This document shows positions 19,561 through 27,675 of a stretch of 64,000 nt of DNA, in pieces. How positions within the stretch are numbered: position 1 is the first letter of the stretch; each line of letters starts with the position of its first letter. Made by a program: the position numbers and the translations under genes. A model generated the notes under the pieces. The model was given only the letters and a program-made list of their open reading frames with translations. It had not been told where the DNA came from and did not search any database. The stretch is from Bordetella genomosp. 8 (GTDB lineage Bacteria > Pseudomonadota > Gammaproteobacteria > Burkholderiales > Burkholderiaceae_B), in the NCBI RefSeq assembly GCF_002119685.1, contig NZ_CP021108.1, positions 682,001 through 746,000 of the forward strand, written 5' to 3'.

Positions 19561-19764
19561 GAGTGACCCTCGATCGGTGGTGGGCCCGGTCACGTGGCGG
19601 CCGGGATGCGCTGCACAACTGTCGTCTGTCGACAGCTTGCAGCGCTTGCGCAGTGCGGCAAAGAGGGATAACCCGCAGGATCAGGGTTATTGCTGAGGAG
19701 CTGACCCGGGAACATCCGCACGGGCCGGCAGGCCTGCGGGGGCGCCCTCGGGGTCGGCCTCGGG
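19561..19764 (-). promoter_or_regulatory. intergenic region with two inverted repeats before the aldolase-ABC unit
   Basis: This 204-bp gap separates two minus-strand operons. CTGTCGACAG at 19626-19635 is a perfect palindrome about 70 bp before the aldolase start, a possible GntR operator. ATAACCC and GGGTTAT at 19668-19690 form a 7-bp dyad with a 9-base loop, located after the upstream permease gene; followed by a short CTCTTT it could be a weak terminator. Both assignments are tentative. Confidence 0.4.
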
Positions 19765-20586
19765 CTAGCGTCCCAGCTGGCGCGTCAGGCCCAGGAACCG
19801 TTCGGCCAGCAGCATCAGGACCAGCGTCGACAGGACGATGACCCCTGACGCCGACGCCACTCGCACGTCCAGGTTCGACGAGATCTGCTGCCACAGGTGT
19901 ATCGGCAGCACTTCGGTCCGCTCGTCGGCCAGGAAGAGGGACACCGGCACGTTGTCGAACGAAGACATGAACGCGAGGAAAGCGCCGGCGCCCACGCCCT
20001 TGGCGATCAGCGGCAGGGTGACCTTGCGGAAGGTGCGACTATGGCTGGCTCCCAGGCTGCGTGAGGCGTCGCGCAGGACGGGGTCCACTTGTGACAGGGC
20101 GGCCAGGGTGGTGCGTATCACGAAAGGCACGCACACCACCGTGTGGCCCAGCACCAGCAGGGCCATATTCGGCCGCAGGCCGACGCCGTAGATGAAAACC
20201 AGCGCCGCGAAGCCGAACGCGAGGGCTGGCAGGACCAGGGGCGACATGAACAGCGTGTCGGCCGCCCGGGTCCAGCGGGATTTCGCCGCGGACAGGCCCA
20301 GCGCGGCCGCCGTGCCGAGGATCGCCGACAGCAGCATCGTCCAGAAGGCCAGCACCAGGCTGTTCCAGGCCGCCTGCCGCATCTGGTCCGCGTCCAGCAG
20401 CTCCCGGTACCAGCGCAGCGAATAGCCTTGCGGCGGGAACTGCAGCGATTCCGACGAAGTGAACGAGGTCGCCAGGATGACGAGCGTGGGCAGCACGAGC
20501 ACGATCAATGCCAGGCCGGTCATCGTGCCGAACACCAGGCGCACGGAGTCGATCCTTCGCCCGAAGACGGGCGCGGGGCTAGGCAT
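19765..20586 (-). CDS. polyamine/iron-type ABC transporter permease, PotC-like
   Basis: The 273-residue protein has six hydrophobic helices and the EAA contact loop (DASRSLGASHSRTFRKVTLPLIAKGVGAGAFLAF) characteristic of PotC-type permeases. Its ATG overlaps the end of the PotB-like gene by 8 bp. It is the last gene of the uraD-uraH/ABC operon. It forms the channel with the preceding permease; the ligand is set by the binding protein two genes upstream. Confidence 0.93.
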   Translation of the reverse strand: MPSPAPVFGRRIDSVRLVFGTMTGLALIVLVLPTLVILATSFTSSESLQFPPQGYSLRWYRELLDADQMRQAAWNSLVLAFWTMLLSAILGTAAALGLSAAKSRWTRAADTLFMSPLVLPALAFGFAALVFIYGVGLRPNMALLVLGHTVVCVPFVIRTTLAALSQVDPVLRDASRSLGASHSRTFRKVTLPLIAKGVGAGAFLAFMSSFDNVPVSLFLADERTEVLPIHLWQQISSNLDVRVASASGVIVLSTLVLMLLAERFLGLTRQLGR

Positions 20587-21430
20587 GAACGCGACTCCTC
20601 GTGAGATTCCCGATCTTGCCGGCGATGGCGATGACGGCCAGCACCGCGACCATGAAGACGATCGAAATGGCGGCGGCGTAGGGCCAGTTGTTCGCGCCCA
20701 TGGCCTCCTGGTAGATCCGCAGCGGCATATACACCAGCCGGGCGCCCCCTATCAGCGTCTGCGTGACGAATGCCGTCACGGACGCGGCATAGGTCAGGAT
20801 GCAGCCCGCCAGGATGCCGGGGGCCGCCAGTGGAACGACGACTCGCCGCAAGGTGCGCCAGGGCCCCGCGCCCAGTGCCTGGGAGGCGTCCAGCAGATTG
20901 GGATCCAGCTTCGACAGCACCGTCATGATGGGCAGCACCATCAGCGGCATCTGGACCTGGGCCAGGACGATGATCACGCCCGTTTCGGTGAACAGGAGGT
21001 TGACCGGGTCGTCGGCCATGCCCAGCCACTGGAGCAACTGATTGACGATGCCGTGCCGGCCCAGGATGACGATCCACGCGAACGTCCGGACGACCACGCT
21101 GGTCAGGATGGGCAGCACGATCAGCAGCGTCAGCGCGCTTTGCCAGCCGCCCCGTGCGCGCGCCGCCATCCAGGCCACTGGAAAGCCGAACAGCAGGCAC
21201 ACCGCGGTCACCTTGGCACCCAGCAGCAGGGTCTGCGCCAGGATGCGATCGTTGAAGCCGTCGGCGAAGAAGTCCTGGTAATGCGCGAGCGATATGCGCC
21301 CCAGCGAAAACCCCTGCGCCTCGGTCCCGGCCTGCAAGGACAGAGCCAGCAGGACGAAGAGCGGCGCGAGGAAGCAGACGACGAACAGCGCCGCGAGCGG
21401 CAAGGCCAGGCGGCTTTCCGGAATGCGCAT
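20579..21430 (-). CDS. polyamine-type ABC transporter permease, PotB-like
   Basis: The 283-residue protein shows six membrane helices with the PotB-type pattern (YQDFFADGFNDRILAQTLLLGAKVTAVCLLFGFPVAW) and the ATPase contact loop DASQALGAGPWRTLRRVVVPLAAPGILAG. It starts 9 bp after the binding-protein stop codon. It pairs with the PotC-like permease. Confidence 0.93.
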   Translation of the reverse strand: MRIPESRLALPLAALFVVCFLAPLFVLLALSLQAGTEAQGFSLGRISLAHYQDFFADGFNDRILAQTLLLGAKVTAVCLLFGFPVAWMAARARGGWQSALTLLIVLPILTSVVVRTFAWIVILGRHGIVNQLLQWLGMADDPVNLLFTETGVIIVLAQVQMPLMVLPIMTVLSKLDPNLLDASQALGAGPWRTLRRVVVPLAAPGILAGCILTYAASVTAFVTQTLIGGARLVYMPLRIYQEAMGANNWPYAAAISIVFMVAVLAVIAIAGKIGNLTRSRVHA

Positions 21431-21439
21431 GACGGGATC

Positions 21440-22498
21440 CTAGGTCTGCTGGATTTCCCGGTTGAAGCGGGCGATCAACTCGCTGCGGCGCGGATTGATC
21501 GCGGCCCAGTCGAAACCGCGGATTTTGCCCAGGTCGTCCTGGGTTTTGGCGATGGCCAGCGTCACGGGCCCTTCCAGCGCGACCTTGCGATTGGTGGGGA
21601 TCACATCGTAGGGGGACTTGAGCATCGCGGCCTGGACCGCGGGGTCCAGGTGGGTGTCGATGTACTGCACGGCCAGGTCCGGTTCCACCGCATTCGCCAC
21701 CAGGTGCAGGCTGGTTTTCCAGCCGGCGGCGCCGGTCGAGGGGATGGCCAGCTCCACCGGCACGCCCTTGCTCTTGAGGGTCTGCACAAAATTGAAGTTG
21801 TAGGGCGCGATGTCGATCTGTTCCTGTTGCCACAGGGTCGCGAACGCGCCCAGGTCCGCGGCCACGGCGCCCACGTTGGGCATCAGTTCGCGTATCGCCT
21901 TGAACGCCGGATCGAAGTTGTCGGCGCTGCCGCCGCGCAGGCGGTTGAGTTCGGCCAGGAAGGCGATGCCCAGCTGGCTGTTGAGCGCGGTCAAACCGAC
22001 GCGCCCCTTGTACTTGGGATCCCACAGCTCGTCCCAGCTCGTGGGCGGCGTCTTGATGCGCTTGGGGTTGTAGCCGATGCCGATCACCTGCATGGAGACC
22101 GTCGGACCCCATTGGCCCTGGAAGGGCGGCAGAAGATCGGCGAAATTGGCCGACTTGGCCGCCGGGTACGGCGCCAGGATCCCGGCCTTGATGGCGTCGG
22201 GCACCTGCGGCTCATCGAACATTGCGACGTCGAAGGGCGGCTTGCCGCCCTTGGCCGCCGTCAGGCGAGCGACCTGGTCTTGCGCGAGAAGGATGGACTG
22301 CGTCACCGTGGCGCCGGTGCGCTGCTTGAAAGCGGGCGCCAGGATGGCGCGATGGGCTTCGCTCCAGGTGCCCGGAAAGGTCGCCGCGACCAGCGATCGC
22401 CCCTGGGCGAGCAGGCGTCGTGGAAGGATGGCGCTGGTCCCCAGGCCCAGGGTGGCGAACAACATGCTGCGACGGCTGCGATTCAAATGCATGGTCAT
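21440..22498 (-). CDS. polyamine-type ABC transporter substrate-binding protein
   Basis: The 352-residue protein belongs to the PotD/SBP_bac_6-type group. The N-terminus MTMHLNRSRRSMLFATLGLGTSAILPRRLLAQ is a signal peptide with two arginine pairs, perhaps Tat-dependent. The mature part begins SLVAATFPGTWSEAHRAILAPAFKQRTGATV and carries the PTSWDELWDPKYKGRVG motif of this group. The ligand may be a polyamine, a metal complex or, given the uraD-uraH gene in the same operon, a purine-derived ureide; the last is inference only. Confidence 0.9.
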   Translation of the reverse strand: MTMHLNRSRRSMLFATLGLGTSAILPRRLLAQGRSLVAATFPGTWSEAHRAILAPAFKQRTGATVTQSILLAQDQVARLTAAKGGKPPFDVAMFDEPQVPDAIKAGILAPYPAAKSANFADLLPPFQGQWGPTVSMQVIGIGYNPKRIKTPPTSWDELWDPKYKGRVGLTALNSQLGIAFLAELNRLRGGSADNFDPAFKAIRELMPNVGAVAADLGAFATLWQQEQIDIAPYNFNFVQTLKSKGVPVELAIPSTGAAGWKTSLHLVANAVEPDLAVQYIDTHLDPAVQAAMLKSPYDVIPTNRKVALEGPVTLAIAKTQDDLGKIRGFDWAAINPRRSELIARFNREIQQT

Positions 22499-22531
22499 TC
22501 CTTGGATCGAGAAGTGGTTTGGTTCGCGGAA

Positions 22532-23611
22532 CTAGGCTGGTCGAGGAAAGACCAGGCAGGCCTCCGGCGACACGGGCGCAATGCGGACCCGGGCGCCTGT
22601 CGCCAAGGGCTGCTGGGTGCGCTGGCGCGGCTGGCTGACCTTGACCGAAACGCCTGTATCCAGCCGCACGCCGTATACGACCTGCGGACCGAGGGGCAGC
22701 ACCGCGTCGACGCTGCCGGGCAGGCCGTCTTCACCATGGGCGTCCATGCCGCAGTGTTCGGGCCGTACCGATACCCGCACCGACGTGCCGGGGGATAGCC
22801 CATGGCCGGGTGCGAGTCGCCACGCCGCGCCGCCCGCGAGTTCGACGGCGCCGCCGTCGGCGGCGACATGCCCGTCGAGCAGGTTGGTCGCCCCGACGAA
22901 GGTGTTGACGAACGCCGTGGCCGGCTGGTCGTAGATGCCGGCGGGCGTGGCGATCTGCTCGATCGCACCCCGGTTCATCACGGCGATGCGGTCGGCCATC
23001 GACAGGGCTTCCTCCTGGTCGTGCGTGACGAGGATGGTGGTAATGCCGTACTCGCGCTGCAGGCGCTTCACTTCCATCTGCATGTCCAGCCGCAGGTTCT
23101 TGTCCAATGCGCCGAACGGCTCGTCGAGCAGCAGTATCTTGGGATCGACGGCCAGGCAACGCGCCAGGGCAATGCGCTGCTGCTGCCCGCCCGACAACTG
23201 CTTCGGCAGGCGCGCGCCATGCGCCTCCATGTGCACCATGGCCAGCATTTCGTCGACACGGGCGCCGATGCGCGCGCGCGGCCAGCCCCGGGCTTCCAGG
23301 CCATATGCGACGTTCTGCCTGACCGTCATGTGGGGGAACAGCGCGTAATTCTGGAAGACGATGCCGACGCCGCGCTTGTCCGCCGCCAGGTGATCGACCG
23401 GTACGCCATCAAACAGCACACGGCCGGAGGTCTGCCGCAGGAAGCCCGAAACGATGCGCAGCAAGGTCGATTTTCCGCAGCCCGATGGTCCCAGCAAGGC
23501 GACCAATTCGCCGGCGCCGATCTCCAGGTCGACGTCGCGTACCGCTTCGAACGCCTGGAAGCGGTGTCCGATATGTTCCAGTCGCAGGGCGTGGCCGGCG
23601 CGCTTGTCCAT
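22532..23611 (-). CDS. polyamine-type ABC transporter ATPase, PotA-like
   Basis: The 359-residue protein has one ABC ATPase domain with Walker A GPSGCGKST (about residue 40), Q-loop FQNYALFPHMTV, signature LSGGQQQRIALARCLA, Walker B ILLLDEP and switch His THDQEEALSMAD, then a C-terminal TOBE/OB regulatory domain from about residue 240. It lies directly after the UraD-UraH stop codon with no gap and 33 bp before the binding-protein gene, so it is in the same operon. Confidence 0.95.
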   Translation of the reverse strand: MDKRAGHALRLEHIGHRFQAFEAVRDVDLEIGAGELVALLGPSGCGKSTLLRIVSGFLRQTSGRVLFDGVPVDHLAADKRGVGIVFQNYALFPHMTVRQNVAYGLEARGWPRARIGARVDEMLAMVHMEAHGARLPKQLSGGQQQRIALARCLAVDPKILLLDEPFGALDKNLRLDMQMEVKRLQREYGITTILVTHDQEEALSMADRIAVMNRGAIEQIATPAGIYDQPATAFVNTFVGATNLLDGHVAADGGAVELAGGAAWRLAPGHGLSPGTSVRVSVRPEHCGMDAHGEDGLPGSVDAVLPLGPQVVYGVRLDTGVSVKVSQPRQRTQQPLATGARVRIAPVSPEACLVFPRPA

Positions 23612-24496
23612 TCAGCTTCCCCGGTAGGTGGAATACGCCCACGGCGTGGCGGTCAGGGGGATGTGATAGTGGGCCTCAGGCTCGGCAATGCCGAAAGCGA
23701 TGCCGACCACGTCCAGGAACGGCGGTTCTTCCGCGCTCAGGCCCTGCGCGCGGAAATAGTCGCCAAGATGGAAGCGCAGCTCATATTGCCCCGTGGGCAA
23801 CGGCCCGCCATCCAGGAGCGGCTGTTCGGTGCGGCCTTTGCGATCGGTGTTCCGGTCGGCGAGCAGGCGCTCGGCGCCGCCGGTCTCGAAGAGCTGGACG
23901 CGGACACCCTCGGCGGGCCGGCCCGACGCGGTGTCCAGCACATGTGTGGTCAGGCGGCCGGCGATGTTCGCCAATCCGTGCCCGTCGATGCGGCCGGCCA
24001 GGCGCAAGCGTGTGATCCTGCCGATTTCGTCCAGCGCGGTCGCGAATTCCGTGTCGCGATCGTTGGCGAGACGCTTGGCGAAGATGCGCAGGGCGGAGGC
24101 CCGCGTGTGTCGCCGTACGCACAGGATGAACGGGAACTCGAACTTGTGCCGGTACGCCTGGTTCAGCTCTTCCCAGCGAGCGGCCTCGTCGACCGACAGG
24201 GCCGCAAGGGCGAGGCTCCCCTGTTCCAGGGTGGACTCGGCGCCCATGACGCCCATGCGCGCCGCCAGGCCGGCCAATTCCGGATGCAAGGTCAGGAAGT
24301 CCAGGCATTGGCTGCGAGGCAGTCCCCGGACGTGCGCCATCATGGCGGCATGCAGGGCGTCCGCATCCGCAAAGGGCCGCAGTCCGGCCACCGCGCGGGC
24401 CACCCAGGGCGCGTCTTCGAATACCGAACCCAGGAGTTCGACGAATTCCGCCTCGCTGCATGTATTGAGGGCGTCCAGGGTGACAGGGGTAGGCAT
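23612..24496 (-). CDS. UraD-UraH fusion: OHCU decarboxylase and 5-hydroxyisourate hydrolase
   Basis: The 294-residue protein joins two enzymes that convert the uricase product to (S)-allantoin. Residues 1 to about 168 are OHCU decarboxylase (UraD), with HPELAG at 71-76 and the ELNQAYRHKFEFPFIL block at 110-125. Residues about 182-294 are the transthyretin-like hydrolase (UraH): HVLDTASGRPAEGV at 185-198, AHYHIPL near 275 and the diagnostic C-terminal YRGS. The order is that of plant allantoin synthase. I take the ATG at 24496; a GTG nine codons upstream is less likely. It is first in the operon with the polyamine-type ABC importer and divergent from a LysR gene. No uricase is visible in the window. 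Confidence 0.92.
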   Translation of the reverse strand: MPTPVTLDALNTCSEAEFVELLGSVFEDAPWVARAVAGLRPFADADALHAAMMAHVRGLPRSQCLDFLTLHPELAGLAARMGVMGAESTLEQGSLALAALSVDEAARWEELNQAYRHKFEFPFILCVRRHTRASALRIFAKRLANDRDTEFATALDEIGRITRLRLAGRIDGHGLANIAGRLTTHVLDTASGRPAEGVRVQLFETGGAERLLADRNTDRKGRTEQPLLDGGPLPTGQYELRFHLGDYFRAQGLSAEEPPFLDVVGIAFGIAEPEAHYHIPLTATPWAYSTYRGS

Positions 24497-24572
24497 GGGA
24501 GCAGGGCGATGTGGGGTTGGCACATCTTAAGAAGCCCCGACCATTGCCGTCCATCAGCGATTAAGCAACAAT

Positions 24573-24593
24573 CCATACTCAAAATTAGTATGG
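24573..24593. promoter_or_regulatory. candidate LysR operator dyad
   Basis: CCATACT and AGTATGG form a perfect 7-bp dyad around a 7-base AT-rich centre, just upstream of the LysR start and about 80 bp before the divergent uraD-uraH start. This is the usual place and form of a LysR-type operator controlling both directions. Confidence 0.6.
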
Positions 24594-24601
24594 AAGCGCC
24601 C

Positions 24602-25564
24602 ATGGCCCGATCCCTGATTCCCACCGCGCTGCGCTACGTCGACCAGGTGGCGCGCTCGGGCTCCATACAGCGGGCCGCCCGAGAGCTCAATGTCGCGGCG
24701 TCCGCCATCAACCGGCAGTTGCTGCGGCTGGAAGAAGAACTGGGCGTACCGCTGTTCGAGCGGATGCCTCGCGGCATGCGGCTGACGTCATCGGGCGACG
24801 CCATCGTGTCCATGGCGCGGCGGTGGCGTAACGACGAACGCCGCGCGTCCGAGGACATCCGGAAACTGCAGGGGGTGCACCAAGGCCATGTGCGCCTGGT
24901 CGCCATGGGCAGCCATGTCGACGGATTCCTGTCGACATGGATAACGGACCTGGCCGCCCTGCACCCCAATATTTCGCTTTCGGTCGAGATCTGCAATACC
25001 GACGAGGCCAGCGCCGCCTTGCTCGATGGCACCGCCGACCTGGCGGCGGCGTTCAACCTGTCGCCGGGCCGCCATCTTCATGTCCTTTGGGAAAGCGAGC
25101 TGCCGCTGGGCTGCATCGTCGCGCCCGATCACCCGCTGGCGAACGAGGCGTCGGTCAGCCTGCAGGAAATCTGTGGGTATCCGGTTGCCTTGCAGAGCAA
25201 GAGCCTGTTCATCCGTCGCTATCTGGAATCCCACTACAGCTGGCTTTTCGGCGACAACCAGAATCGGATAGAGACCAATTCCCTGCCCCTGATCAAAAAG
25301 CTCGCGCGGACGGGACGGTACGTGTCCGTGACGTCGGAACTGGACGCGGCGCCGGAACTGCTGGACGGCCGCCTGCGCTTCGTGCCGGTGCGGGACCAGG
25401 GCGCGGAACCGCAGGTCATCCGGGTGGCCATCGATGCGCGCAAGCCTTTGTCTCCGATCGTGAAGGTGACGGCGGAAACGCTGTCGGAAAGCATCAGGCT
25501 ATGCCTGGAACAGGTTCGGGGCCGTGCGCACCGCCATCCGCCGGCCATGGCCTTGAAGGACTGA
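24602..25564 (+). CDS. LysR-family transcriptional regulator
   Basis: The 320-residue protein has the N-terminal winged helix (residues 5-63, ALRYVDQVARSGSIQRAARELNVAASAINRQL) and a periplasmic-binding-like effector domain (about 90-300). I chose the ATG at 24602, preceded by GGAAG, although an ATG four codons upstream is possible. It is divergent from the uraD-uraH/ABC operon and probably controls it in response to a ureide or the transported ligand. Confidence 0.92.
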   Translation: MARSLIPTALRYVDQVARSGSIQRAARELNVAASAINRQLLRLEEELGVPLFERMPRGMRLTSSGDAIVSMARRWRNDERRASEDIRKLQGVHQGHVRLVAMGSHVDGFLSTWITDLAALHPNISLSVEICNTDEASAALLDGTADLAAAFNLSPGRHLHVLWESELPLGCIVAPDHPLANEASVSLQEICGYPVALQSKSLFIRRYLESHYSWLFGDNQNRIETNSLPLIKKLARTGRYVSVTSELDAAPELLDGRLRFVPVRDQGAEPQVIRVAIDARKPLSPIVKVTAETLSESIRLCLEQVRGRAHRHPPAMALKD

Positions 25565-25610
25565 TCGCACGCATAGCCGGGTGGACGCCGATGCCTGTCC
25601 TGCGGCCCGA

Positions 25611-26501
25611 TCAAACCGTGTCGTGGAATCGTTCGATGCAGGTATCGAGCACTTCGCCGCCAGGGCGATTCCACCAGTTCGTGGATGAAAAAATCTCCAC
25701 TTCGGCGTGTCCCTGGTAGCCGGCGGCTTCCATCGCCGCGCGGATGCGGCGGATATCGATGATGCCGTCGCCCATCATGCCGCGGTCGTTCAGCAGGTCG
25801 CGCGTGGGCACCAGCCAGTCGCATACGTGGAAAGCGAGCAGGCGGTCGCGGCCTGCCCGGTGGATCTGTTGGTCCAGCTTGGGATCCCACCAGACGTGGT
25901 AGACATCGACCGCCACGCCGAGGATGCGGCGCGTGGTGTCGTCTGCCAACGGGTCCAGCGCATCGCAGATGTCCAGGGCGTGCTCCAGGGTATTGATGCA
26001 CGCGCGGTCGGCGGCATACATGGGATGGAGCGGTTCGATCGCCAGGGGCATGTCCGCGTCGCGCGCGTGTTGCAGGACTGCTTCGATGCCGTCCACCACG
26101 TCCCGGCGTGCCGACGCAATGTCCCTGTGCGCGGCGGCGCCCGACAGCGCGCCCGGCAGGCCGCCTACCACCAGCACCAGGCAGGGGGCGTCCAAGGTCC
26201 TGGCCTCGTCGATGGCCCGGCGGGTATCGTCGATGGCCGCCTGCCTGCCCGCGCGATCCGCCGCGGGGAACATGCCGCCACGGCAATAGCCGGACAGCCC
26301 CACGCCGCTATCGCGCAGGCAACGCGCGGCATCGTCCAGCCCGATCGCCGCGACCTGGTCCCGCCAAGGGCTGATCGTCTCGATGCCGCGGCGGGCGCAC
26401 TCCTCGATGATGCGGTCGAGCGGCCACTGGGCGCGCACGGTCGCCGTGTTGATGGACAACCAGCGCAGGTCGCCCGCGAAGTCACGCATTGCCGATGCCA
26501 T
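25611..26501 (-). CDS. TIM-barrel sugar phosphate isomerase/epimerase family protein
   Basis: The 296-residue protein belongs to the xylose-isomerase-like TIM barrel (AP endonuclease family 2) group, which isomerises or epimerises sugars, inososes or dehydroshikimate-type compounds. Probable metal ligands occur in AIEPLHPM (Glu), VDVYHVWWDP (Asp, His), FHVCDWL (His) and a late Glu in HAEVEIFS, in the usual order. It overlaps the DUF993 gene by 20 bp and is the last gene of the CoA-transferase operon. A reaction on a keto-sugar or cyclic polyol is inferred. Confidence 0.82.
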   Translation of the reverse strand: MASAMRDFAGDLRWLSINTATVRAQWPLDRIIEECARRGIETISPWRDQVAAIGLDDAARCLRDSGVGLSGYCRGGMFPAADRAGRQAAIDDTRRAIDEARTLDAPCLVLVVGGLPGALSGAAAHRDIASARRDVVDGIEAVLQHARDADMPLAIEPLHPMYAADRACINTLEHALDICDALDPLADDTTRRILGVAVDVYHVWWDPKLDQQIHRAGRDRLLAFHVCDWLVPTRDLLNDRGMMGDGIIDIRRIRAAMEAAGYQGHAEVEIFSSTNWWNRPGGEVLDTCIERFHDTV

Positions 26502-27675
26502 GCGTGGCCAACAGGGCGCGCATCCGTTGCGCGGCCAGATCGGGGTCTTCCAGCAGGCCCGCGTTATCGGCCAGGCGCAGCAGCTGCGCCAGGTGGGGAA
26601 GGCTGCGCATGCTTTGCTGGCCGCCCACCATGGAAAAATGCGTCTGGTGGCCGTTCAGCCAGGCCAGGAACACGATGCCGGTCTTGTAGAAGCGGGTGGG
26701 CGCCTGGAAGATGTGGCGCGAAACCGCGACCGTGGGCTCCAGGATGGCCTTGAAACGTGCCTCGTCGCCCGTGCCGAGCGCGGCCAGCGCGGCGCTTGCC
26801 GCCGGTGCGATGGCATCGAATATGCCGAGCAGCGCGTCGCTGTGGCCGTGGTTAGGCTGGTTGCCCTGGCCGTCGCCCGCGATCAGTTCGGCATAGTTGA
26901 AATCGTCGCCCGTGAACATGCGGACGCCGGCCGGCAGCCTGCGCCGCATGGCGATTTCCTTGTCCTTGTCCAGCAGCGAGATCTTGATGCCGGTTACCTT
27001 TTCCGGATGCGCCGCGATGACGGCAAGCGCGTGGTCCATCGCCACGTCCAGGTCCGCCGTGCCCCAGTAGCCCGCGAGTGCCGGATCGAATGCCTCGCCC
27101 AGCCAGTGCAGCACCACCGGTTCGCGCGATTGCGACAGGATGCGGTCGTATACCCGCAGATAATCGTCCGGTGTTTGCGCGACGCGCGCCAAGGCGCGGC
27201 TGGCCATGATGATGAGGCGGCCGCCGAGCTTCTCGATCGCTTCCATCTGCATTTCGTAGGCGGCAATCACGTCGTCGAAGCCGCGCGCGTCGTCCGGCGA
27301 CAGATGGTCCGTGCCGCAGCCCGACACGACGTCGGCGCCGGGCACGTCGCGGGCCGCCTGCAGCGTGCGATCGATCAGTTGCAGCGACGTGGGCCAATCC
27401 AGTCCCATCCCCCGCTGCGCGGTGTCCATGGCCTCGGCGACGCCCAGGCCGAGTTTCCACAGGCGCTTCCGGTATGCGATGGTCGCATCCCAGTCGACCG
27501 CGCACTGGCGGGAGGGGTCGATATCGGCGTATGGGTCGGCGACGACGTGCGCCGCCGAATAGGCGAGCCGGTTGAAGCGGCCGGCGCCCGCGCTGCCGGC
27601 GATGGCGGTGCGGCCGCTCAACCGATAGTTTTCCAGCTCGCCGTTCGGGCGGGGAAGTTGCAGTGTCAGCGTCAT
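26482..27675 (-). CDS. DUF993 dihydrodipicolinate-synthase-like protein
   Basis: The 397-residue protein matches DUF993, a family distantly related to DHDPS-type class I aldolases with no assigned reaction that I can name. The expected barrel elements are visible: GADVVSGCGTDHLSP, EKLGGRLIIMASRALA, VYDRILSQSREPVVLHWLG and VTGIKISLLD, the last with a Lys in the position of the Schiff-base residue. The C-terminal part (from about residue 300) contains the conserved FYKTGIVFLAWLNGHQTHFSMVGGQQS stretch. It sits between a shikimate-dehydrogenase-like gene and an isomerase gene with overlaps at both ends, suggesting a retro-aldol step in the same pathway. Confidence 0.8.
   Translation of the reverse strand: MTLTLQLPRPNGELENYRLSGRTAIAGSAGAGRFNRLAYSAAHVVADPYADIDPSRQCAVDWDATIAYRKRLWKLGLGVAEAMDTAQRGMGLDWPTSLQLIDRTLQAARDVPGADVVSGCGTDHLSPDDARGFDDVIAAYEMQMEAIEKLGGRLIIMASRALARVAQTPDDYLRVYDRILSQSREPVVLHWLGEAFDPALAGYWGTADLDVAMDHALAVIAAHPEKVTGIKISLLDKDKEIAMRRRLPAGVRMFTGDDFNYAELIAGDGQGNQPNHGHSDALLGIFDAIAPAASAALAALGTGDEARFKAILEPTVAVSRHIFQAPTRFYKTGIVFLAWLNGHQTHFSMVGGQQSMRSLPHLAQLLRLADNAGLLEDPDLAAQRMRALLATHGIGNA

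Noticed and set aside
20459..22798. 779-codon open frame on the plus strand
   Set aside because: It is antisense to four clear ABC-transporter genes with conserved motifs and shows shadow composition.
22802..24589. Long N-terminal extension of the LysR gene
   Set aside because: The frame upstream of 24590 overlaps uraD-uraH and the ATPase gene in antisense and lacks a plausible start; the helix-turn-helix begins right after 24602.
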